A DNA stretch of 64,000 nt from Agarophyton chilense (GCA_030374765.1 JARGXX010000099.1:1116001-1180000); one strand, 5' to 3'. Positions 1-10,385 are shown, numbered from the stretch's first letter. The notes: generated from the sequence alone by a model not told the origin. Translations and numbers: made by a program.

Positions 1-2184
1 CATGCCACCACGGATGTGTCCAAGATTGAGGCCTTCCACAAGTCGGGGTTGCATCTTCTTACGATCTTTGGGGGTTTCCTCCACAAGGGCACGGCACCCA
101 AAACTTCGAAGATGCTTTACATCGTGAGGGGGCTCCTGAAGTAAGTGGACAAAGGGTATGCGATCTGTACTGCGGTGGATGCCGACATTTTTGCAGAAAA
201 CTACATGATGAAGAGCATCTTTCCAGAAAGAGAGCGGCAGATGAGCCTGTTCCAGACAGGCTCGTATGGGTCCCATAGGGACAGAAATGTTACGTTCAGC
301 AAGACCATTCGATGATGGTGTGTAGGCAGAAGTTGTAGTAATGACGACGCCACTGTGCTTCAAGGTCTTTTGCGCCTTGAAGAACTCTGAAACACCGTCT
401 GAGTGAAGCGAAAGGACACGTTGGTTAGATTGGCGCTCGAACCAATTTACGTACTCCAACAGTATATCTGATGCTTCGGATTTGCGGAGGAGTGCGGCTG
501 CGAATAGATACCGAGTGTATTCATCGACAATGATTATGTAGTAAACATGACCACCTTCTGATTCAGTGCCGACAAAGGTAATGTTAGTGTGGAGGTGACC
601 AGGTCTACTGGCGGATGTTAAGGAACCCCGGAAGCTACGCCGAAATTTTCCACGAACGCACGGAATGCAATCCATTGTTGATTTGCCAGATTTGGATAGC
701 ACATGTCTTTGAAGTAGAGTCCTGACCTCTGCCATCGTTGCAGTATGACCAAGTCGGTTGTGCCACAGCGAAATATTCTTGGAAGTCAAGTCAATTTCTT
801 CCACAGCTACTGTGGACGCCTTCATCGTCATTTCTTCCACAGCTACTGTAGAGGCCTTCATTGCATCATCAGTGCTGATAATATCGGAAACACGAGCCAT
901 CATAGCCATCGTTTGGGGGTTTGAGCTAAAATTGACTGGATGTGAGGAGGAGGAGCAGTGTCCAGGAATGTAATATAGTCCATCAGGGTTTTTAGAAGCG
1001 CTGCCAATGATACGCAGGTTGTCATCCAGATCAATGATGTAGGCTACCGCTGGAAGAAAGAGTACAGCGAGATTTTTGGCAGTAAGAGCTGGGATAGAGA
1101 GCAGACCCATGGCAATATTGCTAGAAACCAGCGTGTTGCTGAGCGAAACCGTTGTGTCAGTTCCTCCATAAGACCAGGTAACGTCTCTTACACCTGTTTC
1201 TGTGGATACAATTTTCGAGTTGTCTCCCAATGCAATTGGAACATTGCACTTATAGCTCCGATATAAATACTTTGCGGAGGATGTCAGGTGGGCAGTAAAA
1301 CCAGAGTCAAACATTAAAAAGTTGTCTTCTGTAGTGCGTGCAGCCATGGCTTGGGGACGTGTGACTGCTATGCGGTTGGTTGTTTTCCTAGAGCTTAAAC
1401 CAATGTAAGTCAGTTTATCGGGCTTCTCCGTCGATTCTGTAGACTTCTGACCCGATAGCACTGTGGTTGACTCAGTAGGGATTTTCAGTTTGTTCTTTGG
1501 GTTCAAGGGATTTAGATAACAGCGATTGGTTGTATGGTTTTCCTTGTTGCATATTCCACATTTTGGTCTGGCTGCCGCAGCTCGTTCTGAGAATTGACTT
1601 CCGAGTGTTCGCACTTCATCAAGCAGACGAATCGAAACAACATCCCAGGTGGTTTTATAAGTTGAAAGGGTTTTGATGGCAGCACAAACAGAATTAAGTT
1701 CCATTGCAGCAACCGAAGACACTAAAAGAGCAACAGTGAGCTCTTCAGGTAGTTTTGTTTCCATGGCTGTTAGTTGTTCTATGACACTGGCCATCTTGTC
1801 GATATGACAACCCATGTTTTGGTTGATGTTGGAATATCTCATGTTTATCAACTCACACATTCGGACAATGCGGGATGCTGTTGACGTGGATGCAAAACGT
1901 TCATCCAATCTTCTCAGCATTTTACATGGGTTTCCAATGTCGCTCTGTACTACACGCAGAGCCTCATCAGAAAGAGCAGAAACAATAAGTCCGCTTGCTT
2001 TCTTCTTACTGAACTCCCATTTGGCTTTTTTCTCTTCATCAGAGCTGAAGGGATTTCGATCCTGACTCAAAACTTCTCCAATGCCTTTGGCATTACATGC
2101 GGCATCAATTCGTATTCTCCAGAGCTTGTAGTCATGCTTCTCATCAAAAGGCATAATTCGAACTTTCAATCCATCAGAATCCAT
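1..2184 (-). CDS. Ty1/copia gag-pol, partial (runs off window start)
   Basis: The frame is open from an ATG at 2184 to base 1 (728 codons seen). It holds, in order, a UBN2-type Gag, a CCHC zinc knuckle (C-x2-C-x4-H-x4-C near 1530-1575), a protease active site FDSG near 1300, a gag-pre-integrase WHNRLGH motif near 750, and an integrase core. The integrase residues are D near 525 (IIIVDEY), D near 396 (LHSDG) and E near 300 (GLAE). Integrase directly after protease, with no reverse transcriptase before it, is the copia order. Reverse transcriptase and RNase H should lie beyond base 1. I saw no stop or frameshift in my reading, so this part looks intact. A tandem duplication of MKASTVAVEE lies near 797-865. 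The 5' LTR was not delimited. Confidence 0.88.
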   Translation of the reverse strand, partial: MDSDGLKVRIMPFDEKHDYKLWRIRIDAACNAKGIGEVLSQDRNPFSSDEEKKAKWEFSKKKASGLIVSALSDEALRVVQSDIGNPCKMLRRLDERFASTSTASRIVRMCELINMRYSNINQNMGCHIDKMASVIEQLTAMETKLPEELTVALLVSSVAAMELNSVCAAIKTLSTYKTTWDVVSIRLLDEVRTLGSQFSERAAAARPKCGICNKENHTTNRCYLNPLNPKNKLKIPTESTTVLSGQKSTESTEKPDKLTYIGLSSRKTTNRIAVTRPQAMAARTTEDNFLMFDSGFTAHLTSSAKYLYRSYKCNVPIALGDNSKIVSTETGVRDVTWSYGGTDTTVSLSNTLVSSNIAMGLLSIPALTAKNLAVLFLPAVAYIIDLDDNLRIIGSASKNPDGLYYIPGHCSSSSHPVNFSSNPQTMAMMARVSDIISTDDAMKASTVAVEEMTMKASTVAVEEIDLTSKNISLWHNRLGHTATMAEVRTLLQRHVLSKSGKSTMDCIPCVRGKFRRSFRGSLTSASRPGHLHTNITFVGTESEGGHVYYIIIVDEYTRYLFAAALLRKSEASDILLEYVNWFERQSNQRVLSLHSDGVSEFFKAQKTLKHSGVVITTTSAYTPSSNGLAERNISVPMGPIRACLEQAHLPLSFWKDALHHVVFCKNVGIHRSTDRIPFVHLLQEPPHDVKHLRSFGCRALVEETPKDRKKMQPRLVEGLNLGHIRGGM

Positions 2185-3100
2185 GGTGAGACAGAAACCG
2201 AGAGTACAGTGTAGAAGATTCAAATAAGCAAGACAGAAGAGAGACAATTAACAACAACAAATCTGTAAGCAAAAGAACAAATGTTGCAGACTGACGTAAC
2301 CTGGGCCCAGAACCTCTCAGGTCGAGTGCAAATGAGCGTAGGAGAGGTTAGTTAGGTGAAAACAAGACGATAAAAGTTGAGGACTGCTGATACTAACAGT
2401 AAGATCAGCAGTCCTTCCTTTATACTCAACAGACGAATACGAGAGCAATAAACTACGAAGTGTATGCTCTCGTAAACAAATACAAATACAAAATCAAACG
2501 AAAGTCACGTAAGCAATACAAGAATAAATTGACCATGATACAAACATTCAAGTTCACTGAGATTTATTACGGTTTACACATAGGGAGCAAAAGTGCAAAG
2601 GTGTTTGTGTTGGGGATTGGGCACTTGGCGCCAAAACGTTCGTTCGCCGTCCAATCACAAGTGCCACACTGCCATATCTATTCGTTCCATTAGATTCACT
2701 TCAGCCTTTATTCGGGGGTCCGATAGAGAATATCTGACATGAAAAGAAAAGGAAAATGGAAAGGATAGATTTCATTTTTAGCGGTAGAGTCGCATTTTTA
2801 CCGCGCCGATGAAAACCCAGGATAGATTTACTGCAGTGGAGATGCTGTAACTTGAAGCAGAAAATAGCCTTTCAAAACGCGGGAAAGCGCTAGTTTCCGG
2901 TTCAGATAGAAACGAAGTCCATGGGCCACATCTGGCCAGTTCGAAAAGTCCAGTGGGTCAAATTTTGTTGACGGTGCAAACCTGTGCGACCCCCTAGGCA
3001 GCGAATGTCTCGTCCTTTGTTTTGCTCACGTGCTATATGAACATTTCTCCAACCGGAGGAATTGTCTGGCCATCATAAATAACACTTTTGCTCCACCAAC
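2185..3100. other. copia 5' flank and promoter region of next gene
   Basis: No gene is supported here. Two perfect inverted repeats are present: GGACTGCTGA at 2381-2390 pairs with 2405-2414, and ACGAGAGCA at 2439-2447 pairs with 2465-2473. They lie upstream of the copia ATG, so they may belong to its LTR or leader. Without the partner LTR I could not fix LTR borders, and no clear tRNA primer site was found. The right part should contain the promoter of the gene starting at 3101. Confidence 0.5.
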
Positions 3101-4149
3101 ATGGCTGGCAACCGAAACTCAAGTTACGCCGAATCGTCCGACGACGACGACTTTGCTCACTCGGATGACGATAAGTCACTATCTCGTACTCGTCTGAAAA
3201 GGCCTCGTCGCAGTTCTACCAAGCCTCGTCGTCTAGCAGTACGCTCTCCTCAAACTAGCAGTTTTCAGTTGGATGACGAAGATGATCATGTGATTTGTGT
3301 CCCAGACTCGTTGGAACACGACGAAGCTCGAGCTCAAGAATCAGACAGTGTTGCTTTTGAAAGGGGCCCGCAAAATCCTAGCTTTGAGAACACAATGGAA
3401 AGCGCGGCGAAATCGGAAGGAGCAGACGCTGCTGATGAGAACGAAAACGTAGAAGCTTCCCAGCCGAAGACCTCAGCGAATGGTAAGTATTACAGTACAT
3501 GACTCAGTCAACAGCGAGATCTTAATCCTCTCTAATAATTGGTACTGACGGGATTATTTCTCGAATAACAGGCAATGACGAACAGCCAACGCGGTCTGCC
3601 CGAGTCTTGAAACAACGAAAAGCATATGTCATTTCTGATTCCGAAAGCGAACCATCCGCCCACGAAGACGACGATGCATATAATAGTGCTGATGATTCTC
3701 CAGGAGAAGAAGAGGAAGATGTCGCGAGTGACTTTCAGCTTTCCCCGAAGCCTTCCGCCAAGAAGAGAAAAGCAAATGCCCCTTCCAAACGATCTTCTCC
3801 TCCAAAGAAGGGAAAAGCTCAGATGAGGCCAAACACAACGGGTTTGAAGACGGGTACGAAGACGGGCACGAAAACGGGCTTGAAGAACGCCAAGCAGTCG
3901 TCGATCTCGGCCATGCAGAGATCCATCCCTGAACGGAAGAAAACGGGTGACTCTTCATCTTCTGGAAGTGGAAAGAAACGGCTAGGAGCTCGAATACCTA
4001 GCAACTCGTCCGCATTATCTTCGATCGTGAACTCTGCACAGAAACCAAGACGACCTTCGTTACCATCTTTTCCATCTCCACTTGTCCGATCCGGATTGTC
4101 AAGAAACGTGTCTGTCCCCCCTTTGCATGCTTATCTCAAGAAGGGTTGA
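3101..4149 (+). CDS. RAD51AP1-like RAD51-binding protein
   Basis: The gene has two exons, 3101-3482 and 3572-4149, with an 89-nt intron (donor GTAAGT, acceptor AACAG). The join is in frame and gives 319 aa. The protein is disordered, rich in Ser/Asp/Glu and Lys/Arg. The N-terminus has acidic SSDDDDF and HSDDD patches like the SDSDDDF start of RAD51AP1. The extreme C-terminus (about 298-314) reads SPLVRSGLSRNVSVPPLHAY. It matches the RAD51-interacting box of animal RAD51AP1 (GLSRxxxVxPLH). RAD51AP1 promotes RAD51 strand invasion and binds DNA, which fits the basic stretches. A 12-nt unit (ACGGGnnnGAAG) is repeated four times near 3838-3890, encoding a TGTKTGTK-type run. Its 3' end faces the next gene, 60 bp away. 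The assignment rests on the two terminal motifs, because the middle is low complexity. Confidence 0.6.
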
Positions 4150-4209
4150 ACTTAAACCAAGCTAACAGTGTAAAGTATTCTCAAAAGCATTGGGCCTTAT
4201 CGACCCCCA

Positions 4210-4914
4210 TCAAGCCCCAATCAATACAAGCTCAGCCGCAGTCTGTGCGTCTATGGCCATTGCTGCATACAAGCCAGCGACCGCTGCTGATAATCCAATA
4301 AACAACGGGGGGGTAACGTAATCATTTTCAGGGATGTGCTCTACTCCTGGGCTTTCTATCAATCGCTGCATCCAGAAGTACATATAGGTTCCATAGACAA
4401 GGGCGAGAAATGCTAGCACAGTTACAGTTACACTGACTGCCAAAACAAAGGGAATACTGCTATCCTTAGAATCATTTTCCAGTCTCACTGTGGCAATCGC
4501 CACAGTCTGAAGAATAACGGCAAATCGCACCCAACTTAAAAACACTCTTTCATTAGACAAATGAGTTAGAATTCTCCCGTCTTCAGGTATTGATCGACGA
4601 CTTTCCACACTAAAAACCTGTCTTAGGTACTCAATTCCTTCAAGTATTTTACGGCGATCCGCTAGTTTGACGACTCCTAGAATCTTGTCCAGCTCAATGG
4701 AATTGAGTCCTACAAGGGAACTTCCAGTGATTGCATAAGCACGAAAAGAAGCCAAATGTTGTGACATACCGGTTCCACGAAGCCATCGAAGAACTTCCTC
4801 CGTGCTCTCCATGTTTCTCTGAACGGAGGATGATATGAGTCTCGCAGAGGCGGAACTGTTTTCGCATCGGAATTCGTCGCCTTCCCTTCGCCAGATGGGA
4901 GCGAAGCGTACCAT
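4210..4914 (-). CDS. SAM domain plus DUF202 membrane protein
   Basis: The protein has 234 aa from the ATG at 4914; a second in-frame ATG at 4812 lies just before the SAM domain. A sterile alpha motif (EEVLRWLRGTGMSQHLASF onward, about residues 38-96) is followed by a DUF202-type module. That module opens with LSNERVFLSWVRFAVILQ, the hallmark of the VTC1/YidH-like family. Three hydrophobic helices follow, with a short tail. DUF202 proteins sit in membranes; in yeast the VTC1 member is part of the polyphosphate polymerase complex. SAM domains mediate oligomerisation, so a self-assembling membrane protein is a reasonable inference. Substrate and compartment are unknown. The frame is open upstream to 5049 without an ATG. 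Confidence 0.65.
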   Translation of the reverse strand: MVRFAPIWRREGDEFRCENSSASARLISSSVQRNMESTEEVLRWLRGTGMSQHLASFRAYAITGSSLVGLNSIELDKILGVVKLADRRKILEGIEYLRQVFSVESRRSIPEDGRILTHLSNERVFLSWVRFAVILQTVAIATVRLENDSKDSSIPFVLAVSVTVTVLAFLALVYGTYMYFWMQRLIESPGVEHIPENDYVTPPLFIGLSAAVAGLYAAMAIDAQTAAELVLIGA

Positions 4915-6030
4915 GATTGGAGACGATATTGAAATGAATGAAACTCCAACGAGTTTGAAGCAGAAATTGGCACCAAAAATAATTTGTTGAGCCGTAGACT
5001 TAACTGCTGAGGTGATATTTAGAGATAACTTTGAACTAGAAGGTTTCACGTCATCGAACCATTCAACGAAGACAACGTCGATGATTTTTGGTTTCAGTTC
5101 AGGTTCTCCTAACTTTTACGAGAAGGAAAGTATATTCTGGATGATATTCACGAATGTATGATGCGCCTGCCTATAAGAAAAAGCGTGTCTGTATTTTGAC
5201 CGTCGAAGAGCATATGATGTATTATGTTCGAGATACGGACGGAATGACTTGGAGGATGACACAAGCCGATTTCACCAGCACTTTGCTTCACATTCTTCAC
5301 TGTTGAACCCCATATCAGCAGGGGAAAACTTGGAGTTGGTTCCAGTTCACGTGAAGATACCGAGGCTATGCTGGTGTTGTTACAGTACCTCAAATATGTC
5401 AAGCGAGATCAAATCTTGGTGATTCACATTGCGACATTAATCGGGACAGATCTTTTATGGGCACCGAAACGAAGTTAGCAGTTAGGAAGATTTTCACATT
5501 TGTCCCTGTAAGAAGGGGTATATTTTGCTCCTATTTGGGGACGTCTGTTCATGCCAGCTCTGTAGAGTCTGAAGAATGTGAGAAGGGTAAATCGCTCTAC
5601 ACACCAGCGCACAGCTTAGGATTCATTTCCAGGTGCGCATCGATTCCATTTGCGATGCTTGCGGTCAAGAGAACTGATCATCATCTTTGCTCCCTGCTCT
5701 ATCCATCGTGCACACCGCTGTCGTCCAAGATTTGACTATTGCTAACAAAGAAAGAATATCTATATCCGTGCTGATAGAGGTGTTTCTACCGAAACCCTTA
5801 CACGAAGCTGGCAATTGAGCAGTACCAATATTCGCGATACGAAAATCAGAGACCCGCACGACCTGTTTCTCTCAAATTGGGGAATAGCGAGCCTTTTGAT
5901 ATCAGGATACATATTCTAATGCTTCGAAACTCAAAAGCGCTTCAATCTGTTTGGGTGCCAAGTCTTCTAGACTGAATGTGAACACCAAAAATTCGTTGGG
6001 AACCGAGCTTAAGTCGTCAAGTGTTATAAA
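4915..6030. other. Intergenic, no gene seen
   Basis: About 1.1 kb between divergent genes (minus-strand SAM-DUF202 and plus-strand 6031 gene). Only short overlapping frames without recognisable motifs occur. The region probably contains both promoters. I see no repeats of note. Confidence 0.5.
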
Positions 6031-6819
6031 ATGGTTGCACCAATTGTTCCTATCGGAGTTATGCTCGGGAAGGCGGACAGTGCCTTCAAGATGGTGGGAG
6101 GATCGTCTATAGTATTCAATGCCATCAGGTCAAGAATTTTCGGCAAGGTACTTCGTGCAATCGAATATCCCGACGGGGAGCTGCACAGCATCAAGATTTA
6201 TCGAATGAATCTGTACCGACTAAAAGCGAACATCGCGGATTCACAGCCGCCACCATTCCCAACTGCATTTGTTGAACCTTACGATGTCAAGCAAATATCT
6301 GTATTTACTTCACCTCACTTTACCGAACCCATCAGAACTGATGCCGATGTTTCTGCCCTGCCTGAAAATGCATGGCTCTTCTGGAGCAAGGATACTTTTG
6401 AGGAAGCTCCCATTCCAACACGGGGTGTAAAGCTTGATGGCTCTCACATCAAGAAGATTACAAAAGCAAAAAAGGAACCTTTAGTAAGCGAGTTAAAACT
6501 GCAAGATGACGCCATTTCCTTGGCCAAAAAGATAAGGAAATCACAGCAGTTTTCAAGGTGGCAGTTTGATCGCATTGTAGACCTTGCCATCGATCGCGAT
6601 GCTGGTCTCCTGGCGATTGCGCGAAATTTTTCTTCTAGTCACGACGAATTCCGAGTTCATTGTACCCGACTGTTGCGGCGACGGGATCCGCGAAGCATTT
6701 TGGTAGGCGATGGTGCCGGAGACCAGGACCTCGATAGTCAGGTTTCAGACGAGGAGATTGGCGAATATGGACCGAAAAGAACCCTTGAGCCGCAAGTGGA
6801 ATTGACGTCTCGCGAATGA
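6031..6819 (+). CDS. Unrecognised protein, 262 aa
   Basis: Single exon opening at ATG 6031 (GTTATAAAATGG context). The N-terminal third is mixed hydrophobic/basic (MVAPIVPIGVMLGKADSAFK), followed by a proline-rich segment (SQPPPFPTAFVEPYDV). A central Lys-rich helix precedes a predicted helical region near residues 165-230 (SLAKKIRKSQQFSRWQFDR). The C-terminal 40 residues are acidic and likely disordered. There is no signal peptide or transmembrane segment. Codon use and length suggest a real gene, but I recognise no family and assign no function. It has a free 5' flank and a 466-bp gap after it. Confidence 0.6.
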   Translation: MVAPIVPIGVMLGKADSAFKMVGGSSIVFNAIRSRIFGKVLRAIEYPDGELHSIKIYRMNLYRLKANIADSQPPPFPTAFVEPYDVKQISVFTSPHFTEPIRTDADVSALPENAWLFWSKDTFEEAPIPTRGVKLDGSHIKKITKAKKEPLVSELKLQDDAISLAKKIRKSQQFSRWQFDRIVDLAIDRDAGLLAIARNFSSSHDEFRVHCTRLLRRRDPRSILVGDGAGDQDLDSQVSDEEIGEYGPKRTLEPQVELTSRE

Positions 6820-7285
6820 CATACTTTCTTTTTTCAATGACGGATGCACATGTGGTGCTCAGAATTCTTTATGACGACGGAAGTGTGCCTATTGTATCGC
6901 TTCTACAGTATCACGGCACGTTGGCGTGAGCTTCACAACGCACTACTGGGATAGACTGGTTTTGATATATTACTTTCATTGCAACACGTTCATGAGCAAG
7001 AAATGAATGAGCAGAGTGAACCATGAGAGTAGCCCGAGATGTTTTCGAAGAAGAGATTTGCGCGGTGCATTTGGATTAATTACACCTCTTTCATGACGCG
7101 GATTCCCGGTGGTGGTGTCACTAGAGTGTCTGCAGCTGGACGTGCGCAATGCTCTCGACTGCGGCATTCATGAATCAATGCTCCCAAAAATATTTAACGC
7201 AGTGTGCTTCCCTACCATAAAATCCAAACAATACAAAGCAAATGACAGCGATGATTTGTTCATATGGTGAGTCCACGACCCATCT
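6820..7285. other. Intergenic, no gene seen
   Basis: A 466-bp gap between the 3' ends of two convergent genes. A short minus frame (6976-7167) has no recognisable content. Presumed 3' UTR and terminator sequence. Confidence 0.5.
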
Positions 7286-7756
7286 TTAATCTTTACGGAT
7301 ATGGATAGTTACCGTCATCGGAGCAGCATCCGCGCTGAAGGACAGGTCGAGGACAAAAGATCCTCCTGGACTTACCCTTCGTAGTATGCACCAACTGCTT
7401 TGTTCGAACCCAGATATAACGTACATTTTAGTTCCTTGGGTGATATTGATTGTGAGATGTTGCTCAGTCACACAGATGCAACGGGTGCCCCGGTAACCCA
7501 GGACGCTCCTTTGGAATGCGGAGTTTCTTGAAAATACTCTTGGCAACATGGGAAGCACTTTTGCTACGAACGGTACGCGCGCTTTGCTTTTGGAAATGAA
7601 GAACGTGTCCTTGGCATCAAATCGGCCATCGCTTCCGTAGGACCATAATTGACCTGATATGCTACTTTCCCCTAATTCCTCGATATGGAGCTTCCCCTCA
7701 AACTTTTGTGCCGTTTTTGGAGCACAGCAGAGACGATGGCACCAGACTCCCGTCAT
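7286..7756 (-). CDS. Unrecognised beta-rich protein; 5' end unresolved
   Basis: The first in-frame ATG is at 7756 (156 aa). The frame stays open upstream to about 7894 without an ATG. That extension contains two acceptor-like sites, TTTTTATATTTTTAG and CTTCTCCTCAG near 7860-7885. The true start may therefore be in a further exon, although only 85 bp separate it from the SYF2 stop. The visible protein alternates short strands (SGQLWSYGSDGRFDAKDTFF, HLTINITQGTKMYVISGF) and carries several Cys (CHRLCC). No transmembrane helix is seen. I recognise no family. It could also be a 3' exon linked to the SYF2 transcript. Confidence 0.4.
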   Translation of the reverse strand: MTGVWCHRLCCAPKTAQKFEGKLHIEELGESSISGQLWSYGSDGRFDAKDTFFISKSKARVPFVAKVLPMLPRVFSRNSAFQRSVLGYRGTRCICVTEQHLTINITQGTKMYVISGFEQSSWCILRRVSPGGSFVLDLSFSADAAPMTVTIHIRKD

Positions 7757-7978
7757 GGAACCCAAATGAAGTGTTTCGTATGCACCACAGCGCACCTTAA
7801 TGGAAAATTGCTTCAAAACGCATGACACAGTTCTTTGGAAAGTGACAACGTTCCAGCCTGAGGAGAAGGAACATCCTAAAAATATAAAAAGCAAATGGGG
7901 GGGAGGTTAATTGATGAAGATGAGCTACTGTGCTTTCTCAGAATAAAAGGTCTTCTTCTGTCTTGCCGAGGCCGATGA

Positions 7979-8572
7979 CTACTGCGCTGTGCCGCGCTCC
8001 AAACTATCTTTAATCTTCTGAACAGATTCGAACTTATCGAAATGCTTGTCCAGAGTTCGATTAAAGATACGGTTACCTTCATTGATAAACGAAATATCTG
8101 TTCTGTCCTCATCAAATGTTCGTCTTCTTCGGTATTTGGCTCTACGACGCTCAATGGTTTCGATTTCATTCACCACTCGATCAACGCCTTCCTTGGTGTC
8201 CGTTACAGAGCCATATGCGATTACCTCACTTTCTTCATTTCGCTCTTTTGGTGTGTCATTTCGAAATGTGTTTTCCATTGCTTTTGCTCGACGCTTCATG
8301 CTCCTCAGCCTTTCGTCGTTGTTTTCTCCTTCAGCTTCGTCTGCAGACCCTATACCATCATCTTTCTCATTTCCATTGCTTCGTCTTTTCAAATTATCTT
8401 TGGAGCTTTCTTTTCTGTGTGTTGAAGGACAATGGTTCGCATCTTGACTCGCGAAAGGTTGTCTGTCATTCTCTTGTTGCCGCTCCTCATAATCAACGGC
8501 CTTGATGTTCTCTTCTCTTGCTTTCAGCAGCGTTTTTTTAAGTTCTTTCAACCTTTCTGATGCAGAAGCCAT
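7979..8572 (-). CDS. SYF2: Pre-mRNA splicing factor SYF2
   Basis: Single exon of 197 aa. The C-terminal half has the SYF2 signature: a helix (GVDRVVNEIETIERRRAKYR), an RRRRTFDED segment, DISFINEGNRIFNRTLDKHF, and the terminal SLERGTA, which matches the family's xNLERGTA ending. The N-terminus (SERLKELKKTLLKAREEN) corresponds to the family's first helix, and the middle is charged and disordered. SYF2 is a component of the NineTeen/Prp19-associated complex of the spliceosome and works with ISY1 and Clf1/CRNKL1 in the nucleus. The middle is shorter than in human SYF2. The downstream neighbour on the same strand begins within 230 bp. Confidence 0.92.
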   Translation of the reverse strand: MASASERLKELKKTLLKAREENIKAVDYEERQQENDRQPFASQDANHCPSTHRKESSKDNLKRRSNGNEKDDGIGSADEAEGENNDERLRSMKRRAKAMENTFRNDTPKERNEESEVIAYGSVTDTKEGVDRVVNEIETIERRRAKYRRRRTFDEDRTDISFINEGNRIFNRTLDKHFDKFESVQKIKDSLERGTAQ

Positions 8573-9549
8573 ATAAACGGTGCTTCAAGGCAGGAATCTT
8601 TTGCTTACCGAACAATCAAGAAGAACGCACTGCATGCGCTTACCGAACTGGGCCAGTCTGGAGGGCCTGGCTTTCGTATTCTCTCGCAGCTGGCGTTGTA
8701 AATTTGGTTCGTTTCCGCCAACAATTTATAAAAATTATGAGATTTCTGGGAACGAAGATCAGAATTTGATTGGAGGTGCAAGCAGAGACACGGCGAAGAT
8801 CTTCTCGGGAGTAGCGCTTGCTGCATGTTCTTTGTGAATTGTGATCAGCGTCTCTGTTTTGCATGTTCCCACCATCCCGCTAAAGATCACTCTGCTACTG
8901 CTTGCGACGCTGAGGGACGTTGCCCCACAACGCTGCGGAGCAAATGTACCGAAAAAGCGTTGGTTGAGTGACAAGAATGCTCTTGGCACTTACCAGAATT
9001 GCAAGAAGCAACTCAAAAGCCGAGGCCACACCGAATCTAAACAACTTCAATATTTTTTACATCATCAGGTAATTTCTGACGGACGCACCTTCTGACGGCA
9101 ACACTGTGAGCGCCATCAAAATTTTCCAACATATTTTCTCTCTCGTACGCTCCCTTCAATATACTGGATAGACCAGGTGGAAGAACAGAGTAGCGGGAAA
9201 GATCGTAGGGAAGTTAGTAACCAATTAATCTGGCCGACCTCACCGAAAAAGAAAACACTTGCATAGTTGAGAAGGATGCTTCTTGGTGTAGTCGGGCACC
9301 AATTTGTTCAGCACAGCTCAGACGTTGCTAACATGCTCTTCTCAAGTCAGGACTAGTAGGCTACATGAATTGTTTTTGCCTGTGAACTAAAAACTTCGAA
9401 GTGAACCAAATTTTCTGACAGACACGGAGTTCCAAGTACACCGAACCGTCCTTTCGACAGGAAGGCATTCTATTTTCTGGGTTGCGAGGGGCAGCGTGTA
9501 ACATCTCGAAGATAATTGAAATTATCAGGCAAGTCGTTTTTCGTGTATA
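8573..9549. other. Intergenic between SYF2 start and TMEM167 end
   Basis: About 1 kb without a supported gene. Small frames on both strands overlap one another and show no motif. The left end must include the SYF2 promoter and the right end the TMEM167 3' UTR. Confidence 0.45.
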
Positions 9550-9895
9550 TCATTTGCCGAAGAGAAGAGCGAGAGCCATAATCGCGCAACACGCGGACAC
9601 CGTTGGACTCAGTCTTTCTCCTGTATGGCATCATAACAAAGGAAAATAATTGTTGATTAGGTATTCACGGGAGTTAGTCTCGCCACACTTTCGTTGCGCA
9701 GAACAAGAAAGTCCAGAAGGTCACGATGAACTTAATGCCAAACTTACCAACTCTTGCTGCTTTCCAGAACACGCCTAAGAATCCATTTCTGTTCCGATCC
9801 AGTAGAGCGGGATACATCGATCTAATATATGCACAAGTGCAAATGACCAAAAGAATGACGATGAGCAGACTCTGAAAGTTGAATAGAGCGGACAT
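9550..9895 (-). CDS. TMEM167/Kish (Ksh1) secretory pathway protein
   Basis: Two exons, 9748-9895 and 9550-9620, with a 127-nt intron (donor GTAAGT, acceptor CATACAG). The join is in frame and yields 72 aa, the same length as human TMEM167A. Exon 1 reads [20 protein letters not shown] with [15 protein letters not shown] next, almost identical to the family. Exon 2 supplies GERLSP and the second hydrophobic helix. Without splicing the frame would run into an unrelated tail, so the intron is well supported. Ksh1/Kish is a small Golgi membrane protein with an N-terminal signal anchor, needed for the early secretory pathway. An upstream in-frame ATG at 9916 adds seven residues absent from the family, so I use 9895. 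Confidence 0.95.
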
Positions 9896-10385
9896 TGCAG
9901 AACCAGTGATTTCCAATCAAATCTAAAGTGCTGGAGATGAATACGTTTCGATCTGTACTAAACAGCTGCTTTGATCAAAGACAGAAGTGCTGCTTCAGAC
10001 TTGGAAGGAGCAACAGAAAAGCCAGCTTGCTCCGAAATTTTACGTTTAAGGTCTAACGATGCGCACCCTTAGCGTTTTAGCTTTCGCATCAATAGAAACA
10101 AACGTGATGGGAACGATTTTGTGATGTGTAGGTCTTTCTCTCTGGCTAGATGCTAACTACCATTGTATCCACCCATGGTAGCTGTGTAGCTAGTCTACTA
10201 GCGAGCTAGAGAGAGCAGGGGTGGAATTCAACCAAAGATATTGCTTACAGAAAGGTTTCCGGGCCTCTTAGAAAGACTGGATTTAGACTGATTGTTCGGC
10301 TTCATGAAATTTTCATTACAGCAATGAAGTTCCCAATGTACAGGTTCCCGTAGCAAAGAAGACTAGATGACTTTAATCTCTAGAG
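9896..10385. other. Divergent promoter region
   Basis: 490 bp between the TMEM167 and WBP2-like start codons, which point away from each other. It contains a run rich in AGCTAG/CTAG repeats near 10150-10215 (TAGCTGTGTAGCTAGTCTAC). No gene is seen. Confidence 0.45.

Noticed and set aside
1512-1712. 66-codon minus frame
   Set aside because: Different frame from the copia polyprotein that covers the same bases with a zinc knuckle.
8042-8505. Three plus-strand frames of 127-133 codons
   Set aside because: They are opposite the SYF2 gene, which has clear homology; the frames are shadows.
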